This document shows, in pieces, positions 61,601 through 64,000 of a stretch of 64,000 nucleotides of DNA; position 1 is the stretch's first letter, and every line of letters starts with the position of its first letter. The position numbers were made by a program, and so were the translations under genes. The stretch spans positions 45,408 to 109,407 of the forward strand of contig JACKMA010000007.1 of assembly GCA_024235635.1 (NCBI GenBank). The letters run 5' to 3'. This DNA comes from Zoogloeaceae bacterium (GTDB lineage Bacteria; Pseudomonadota; Gammaproteobacteria; Burkholderiales; Rhodocyclaceae). Below the pieces are notes generated by a model. The model saw only the letters and a program-made list of their open reading frames with translations, did not search any database and was not told the origin of the DNA.

Positions 61601-62298
61601 TCCTGCACGAGATCCTCGAATGGGCTGGCCGCCAGGGCTTCGCCCAGGTGCGCGCCCGCCCCGAGGCGCTGCGCGACGCCATCGCCCGCCGCTGCAACCC
61701 GCGCGGCTGGACCGACTGGATCGAACCGCTGTGCGAGTGGACCGGCGCGCTGCTCGAGACGCCACTGCCGCTCGGCGGCCCCGCGGTGCGTCTCGCCGAG
61801 TTGTCGGGCGCGGTGCCGGAGATGGAGTTCTGGATCGAGGCCCACCACGTGGACGTGGCTGCCGTGGATGCGCTGGTGTGCGCCCACGTGCTGCCCGGCG
61901 AGCCCCGGCCGGCGCTCTCGATGGCGCGGGTGAACGGCATGCTGAAGGGGTACATCGACCTGGTGTTCGAGTGGCAGGGCCGCTACTTCGTGGCCGACTA
62001 CAAGTCGAACTGGCTGGGGCCGGACGATGCCCACTACACGCCGCAGGCGATGGCCGGGGCGATCCTGCATGCCCGCTACGACCTGCAATACGCCCTCTAC
62101 CTGCTGGCGCTGCACCGGCTGCTGGCCGCCCGCCTGCCCGGCTACGACGTGGACCGCGACATCGGCGGTGCGGCCTACCTCTTCCTGCGCGGCATCGGCG
62201 CGCCCGGCGCCGGAATGCACTTCGACCGCCCGCCGCGGGCGCTGGTGGAAGGGCTCGACCGACTCTTTGCCGGCGGCAAGGCCGGGAGGGCGGCCTGA
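58666..62298 (+). CDS. recB: RecBCD subunit RecB (helicase-nuclease)
   Basis: A 1210-residue UvrD-type 3'-5' helicase with C-terminal nuclease. Helicase motifs: Walker A EASAGTGKTYT (about 20-30), VVTFTEAAT (about 60-68), DEFQDTDPVQY (about 391-401, Walker B), VVTVHKSKGLEYP (about 757-769, motif V). Nuclease domain: GSFLHEILEW (about 976-985) and VADYKSNWLG (about 1108-1117), the RecB-family catalytic DYK motif. GTG start overlapping recC; stop TGATG shares bases with the recD start. Length close to E. coli RecB (1180). All motifs intact. Confidence 0.95.
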   Translation: MIPLPLDPLTFPLVGSRLIEASAGTGKTYTIAALYLRLVLGHGDSCAYARALTPPEILVVTFTEAATQELRERIRARLAEAAAAFRADHEPVDPLLRELRAAYPAAQHPGCARRLQLAAEWMDEAAVSTIHGWCHRMLREHAFDSGSLFAQTLETDQREPRLEAVRDFWRTFLAPLDVASAAEVASWWAGPEALLATLDGLLAHVDLLDPAPPPAEALADARARRSAELAGLKAPWPAWADELQALFAAAVAAREVDGRKLSARYFEPWLQALRDWAVEPGLVQPALSDAAWKRLSRAGLAEAWKSQPPAHPALDALARLPARLATLPEARADLLRHAAPWVAARFAADSRRQARMGFDDLLTRLDAALAGPNGAVLAARIRRDFPVALIDEFQDTDPVQYRIFDAVYRVAADDPACALVLIGDPKQAIYSFRGADIHTYLVARRACAGRLHSLATNYRASRAMVAAVNRCFGHAETHHAGGAFLFRALGDDPLPFAPASAHGLDEALQVDGESPPALTLWHVDASDGKPPGAGDYRRRSAAACAGHILELLQAGQQGRAVFAGALGARALQPRDVAVLVNNRTDAAEMRAALAALGIRSVYLSERDSVFDTAEAGDLQAWLAACAEPDDPRRLRDALATASLDLGYDELDRCNHDEPAWEARVMQFRDYRDCWHRQGVLPMLRRLINDFALPARLIGVDGGERRLTDLLHLAELMQQAAPQLDGEHALIRHLAEQRAGLGAAGDARQLRLESDADLVQVVTVHKSKGLEYPLVFLPFACLHRPVTADALPLVGRSDVGEAQVLFEADRAALDRLDHERLAEDVRKLYVALTRARHATWVGLAALKDVAASAPGTLLAGGEGIAPDELPARLQALAGDCADIRVAPAPAAASGRFEPAGTAAASGTARVPTARPRQSWWIASYSAIAAGVGDAPAVAADSAAGEILREDAGGDVAAPERARPAPGSPHAFPRGARPGSFLHEILEWAGRQGFAQVRARPEALRDAIARRCNPRGWTDWIEPLCEWTGALLETPLPLGGPAVRLAELSGAVPEMEFWIEAHHVDVAAVDALVCAHVLPGEPRPALSMARVNGMLKGYIDLVFEWQGRYFVADYKSNWLGPDDAHYTPQAMAGAILHARYDLQYALYLLALHRLLAARLPGYDVDRDIGGAAYLFLRGIGAPGAGMHFDRPPRALVEGLDRLFAGGKAGRAA

Positions 62299-64000
62299 TG
62301 TTCCCGTGCCTGCCCGAAGCACCAAGCGGGACACCGGCCGCGCCGATGGCCGAGCGGCTCGCCGGCTGGGCCGCGCGTGGCTGGCTGCGAACGTTGGATG
62401 CCGCGTTGGCGGGTTTCCTGTGGCGCGAGGTGCCCGCTGCCGACCCGCTGGCCATCCTCGCTGCGGCGCTGGCCAGCCACCAGCTCGGCCGCGGCCACGC
62501 CTGCCTCGACCTCGAAGCCACCCTGGCCGACCCGGCGCGGGCGCTGTCCCTGCCCCCCGACGGCGCCGACCCGCTCGACGCCATCGACTCGCCGCTGGCG
62601 GTGATCGGCGGCCTCACGCTGGCCCGCTGGCTGGCCGCGCTCGACTGCCCGGCGCTGGTGGACGACGGCAGCGGCGGCGCGCCGCTGGTGCGGGTCGGCA
62701 CGCGTCTGTACCTGCAGCGCTACTGGCGTTGCGAGCGCCGGCTGGAGGCCGCCATCGCCGAGGGCCTCGGCCGCGGCGAGCAGGCCGCCGCCGAGGCCCT
62801 GCGTCCGTTACTCGACGCCTTGTTCGGCCCGCCGGATGGCAGCACGGTCGATTGGCAACGCGCCGCCTGCGCGCTGGCTGCCCGCAGCGCCTTCGCGGTG
62901 ATCACCGGCGGTCCCGGCACCGGCAAGACCACCACCGTGCTGCGCCTGCTGGCGCTGTTGCAGGCGCTGGCGCTGCAGGCCTCCGGTGACGACGGCCGTC
63001 GCCCGCGGCCGCTGCGCATCCGCCTGGCGGCGCCCACCGGCAAGGCCGCCGCCCGCCTCAACCAGTCGATCGCCGCCCAGGTCGCTGGCCTCGACCTCGG
63101 CAAGCTGCCGGGTGCCGAGGCCGTGCGCGCGGCGATTCCGCGGCAAGTGACGACGCTGCACCGCCTGCTCGGCAGCCGGCCGGATTCGCGCCGCTTCCGC
63201 CACGACGCCGACCACCCGCTGGCATTGGACCTGCTGGTGATCGACGAAGCCTCGATGGTGGACCTGGAACTGATCGCCGCGGTGGTGCAGGCGCTGCCGC
63301 CGGCCGCGCGGCTGGTGCTGCTCGGCGACAAGGACCAGCTCGCCTCGGTGGAGGCCGGCGCGGTGCTCGGCCAGCTTTGCGCGCATGCCGCCGCCGCCCG
63401 CTACCGGCCGGCCACCGCCGACTGGCTGGCCCGCGCCACCGGCCAGCGCCCGCGCGAAGCATTCATCGACGCCAATGGCAGCGCGCTGGATCAGGCGGTG
63501 GCGATGCTGCGGGTGAGCCACCGCTTCGACGCCGCCAGCCCGATCGGCCGCCTCGCGAGCGCCGTGAACGCCGACGACGGGCCGGCCCTGGAAGCGCTGC
63601 TGGCCGCCGAAGACGCTGCCCTGCAATGGCTGCCTGGTGAGCAGACCGGCGACGCACTGACCGACACCATCGTCGCAGGCTGCCGCCCCTGGCTCGAACG
63701 CACCCGGGCCGGCGCGGGCGCCGACGCCGACGAATTCGCCCGCCAGGTGCTCGCCGCCCACGCCGGCTTCCAGGTGCTGTGCGCGCTGCGCGCCGGGCCG
63801 TGGGGCGTGGACGGGTTGAACGCCCGCATTGCCGAGGCGCTGCAGCGGGCCGGCCTGATCCCTGCGAGCACCGGCTGGTATGCCGGCCGCCCGGTGCTGG
63901 TCACCCGCAACGACTACGGCCTGGGCCTGATGAACGGCGACATCGGCCTCTGCCTGCCGCTGGCCGACGGCGACGGCGGCACTCGGCTACGGGTGGCATT
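62298..64000 (+). CDS. recD: RecBCD subunit RecD (5'-3' helicase), 3' truncated by window
   Basis: The frame begins with ATG 62298, overlapping the recB stop by one base, and stays open to the window edge, giving about 567 residues of an expected 600-700. Superfamily 1B helicase motifs: AFAVITGGPGTGKTTTVLRLL (about 200-220, Walker A), the RLAAPTGKAAARL segment (about 242-254), LLVIDEASMVD (about 312-322, Walker B), and LLGDKDQLASVEAGAVLG (about 336-353). The last visible stretch (RNDYGLGLMNGDIGL) is the conserved late segment of the family. Completes sbcD-sbcC-recC-recB-recD. Confidence 0.94.
   Translation, partial: MFPCLPEAPSGTPAAPMAERLAGWAARGWLRTLDAALAGFLWREVPAADPLAILAAALASHQLGRGHACLDLEATLADPARALSLPPDGADPLDAIDSPLAVIGGLTLARWLAALDCPALVDDGSGGAPLVRVGTRLYLQRYWRCERRLEAAIAEGLGRGEQAAAEALRPLLDALFGPPDGSTVDWQRAACALAARSAFAVITGGPGTGKTTTVLRLLALLQALALQASGDDGRRPRPLRIRLAAPTGKAAARLNQSIAAQVAGLDLGKLPGAEAVRAAIPRQVTTLHRLLGSRPDSRRFRHDADHPLALDLLVIDEASMVDLELIAAVVQALPPAARLVLLGDKDQLASVEAGAVLGQLCAHAAAARYRPATADWLARATGQRPREAFIDANGSALDQAVAMLRVSHRFDAASPIGRLASAVNADDGPALEALLAAEDAALQWLPGEQTGDALTDTIVAGCRPWLERTRAGAGADADEFARQVLAAHAGFQVLCALRAGPWGVDGLNARIAEALQRAGLIPASTGWYAGRPVLVTRNDYGLGLMNGDIGLCLPLADGDGGTRLRVA

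Noticed and set aside
58495..62334. 1279-residue minus-strand frame opposite recB
   Set aside because: Shadow of recB with no motif or ribosome-binding site.

Overview
The window is uniformly GC-rich, gene-dense proteobacterial chromosome. The gene content (a type VI secretion system under threonine-phosphorylation control, AmpG, ChaA-type antiporter, OmpA-like lipoproteins, RecBCD plus SbcCD) fits a gamma- or betaproteobacterium. I cannot name a genus from sequence alone. No rRNA, tRNA, CRISPR array, transposase or phage structural module was seen.

Layout. (1) 1-5.1 kb, plus strand: end of a T6SS cluster, with the C-terminal part of tssM, then tagF and a membrane Ser/Thr kinase. (2) 5.3-9.1 kb: ChaA-like antiporter, GNAT acetyltransferase and a DUF4062-TPR protein. 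(3) 9.2-15.0 kb, minus strand: tagH, pppA, an OmpA-like protein, a c-type-haem Tll0287/HAMP sensor and a soluble Ser/Thr kinase. The kinase, phosphatase and FHA protein are the usual parts of the T6SS threonine-phosphorylation switch, so regions 1 and 3 probably form one regulatory system interrupted by region 2. (4) 15.2-18.8 kb, plus: an outer-membrane-barrel-like protein followed 4 nt later by a CHAT-protease lipoprotein. (5) 19.0-25.9 kb: a divergent locus with two FkbM methyltransferase genes (one a FkbM-TPR-glycosyltransferase fusion), a small protein with four perfect tandem copies of a nine-residue unit, an uncharacterised protein and a DUF6629-like membrane protein on the minus strand, and DUF6165 plus a GT-B glycosyltransferase on the plus strand. 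(6) 26.0-31.3 kb: hypothetical protein, SMUG-type uracil-DNA glycosylase coupled to AmpG, and a secreted collagen-like/beta-helix protein. (7) 31.6-39.4 kb: a membrane protein, a 1751-residue nSTAND NTPase and a multi-TIR protein, which is a candidate immune or cell-suicide module. (8) 40.0-46.6 kb: MscS channel, two DUF4398 lipoproteins (one with OmpA), a histidine kinase/receiver pair and small orphans. (9) 46.7-50.7 kb, minus: subtilase lipoprotein, PrcB-like lipoprotein, acyltransferase and small membrane protein. (10) 50.9-64.0 kb, plus: sbcD-sbcC-recC-recB-recD, a tightly overlapping operon of both DNA-end-processing nucleases. recD is cut by the window edge.

The most unusual loci are the repeat-peptide/FkbM/glycosyltransferase locus (5), the TIR-nSTAND-membrane module (7) and the CHAT-lipoprotein/barrel pair (4). 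GC content was judged by eye, and family assignments come from recognised motifs without database searches.
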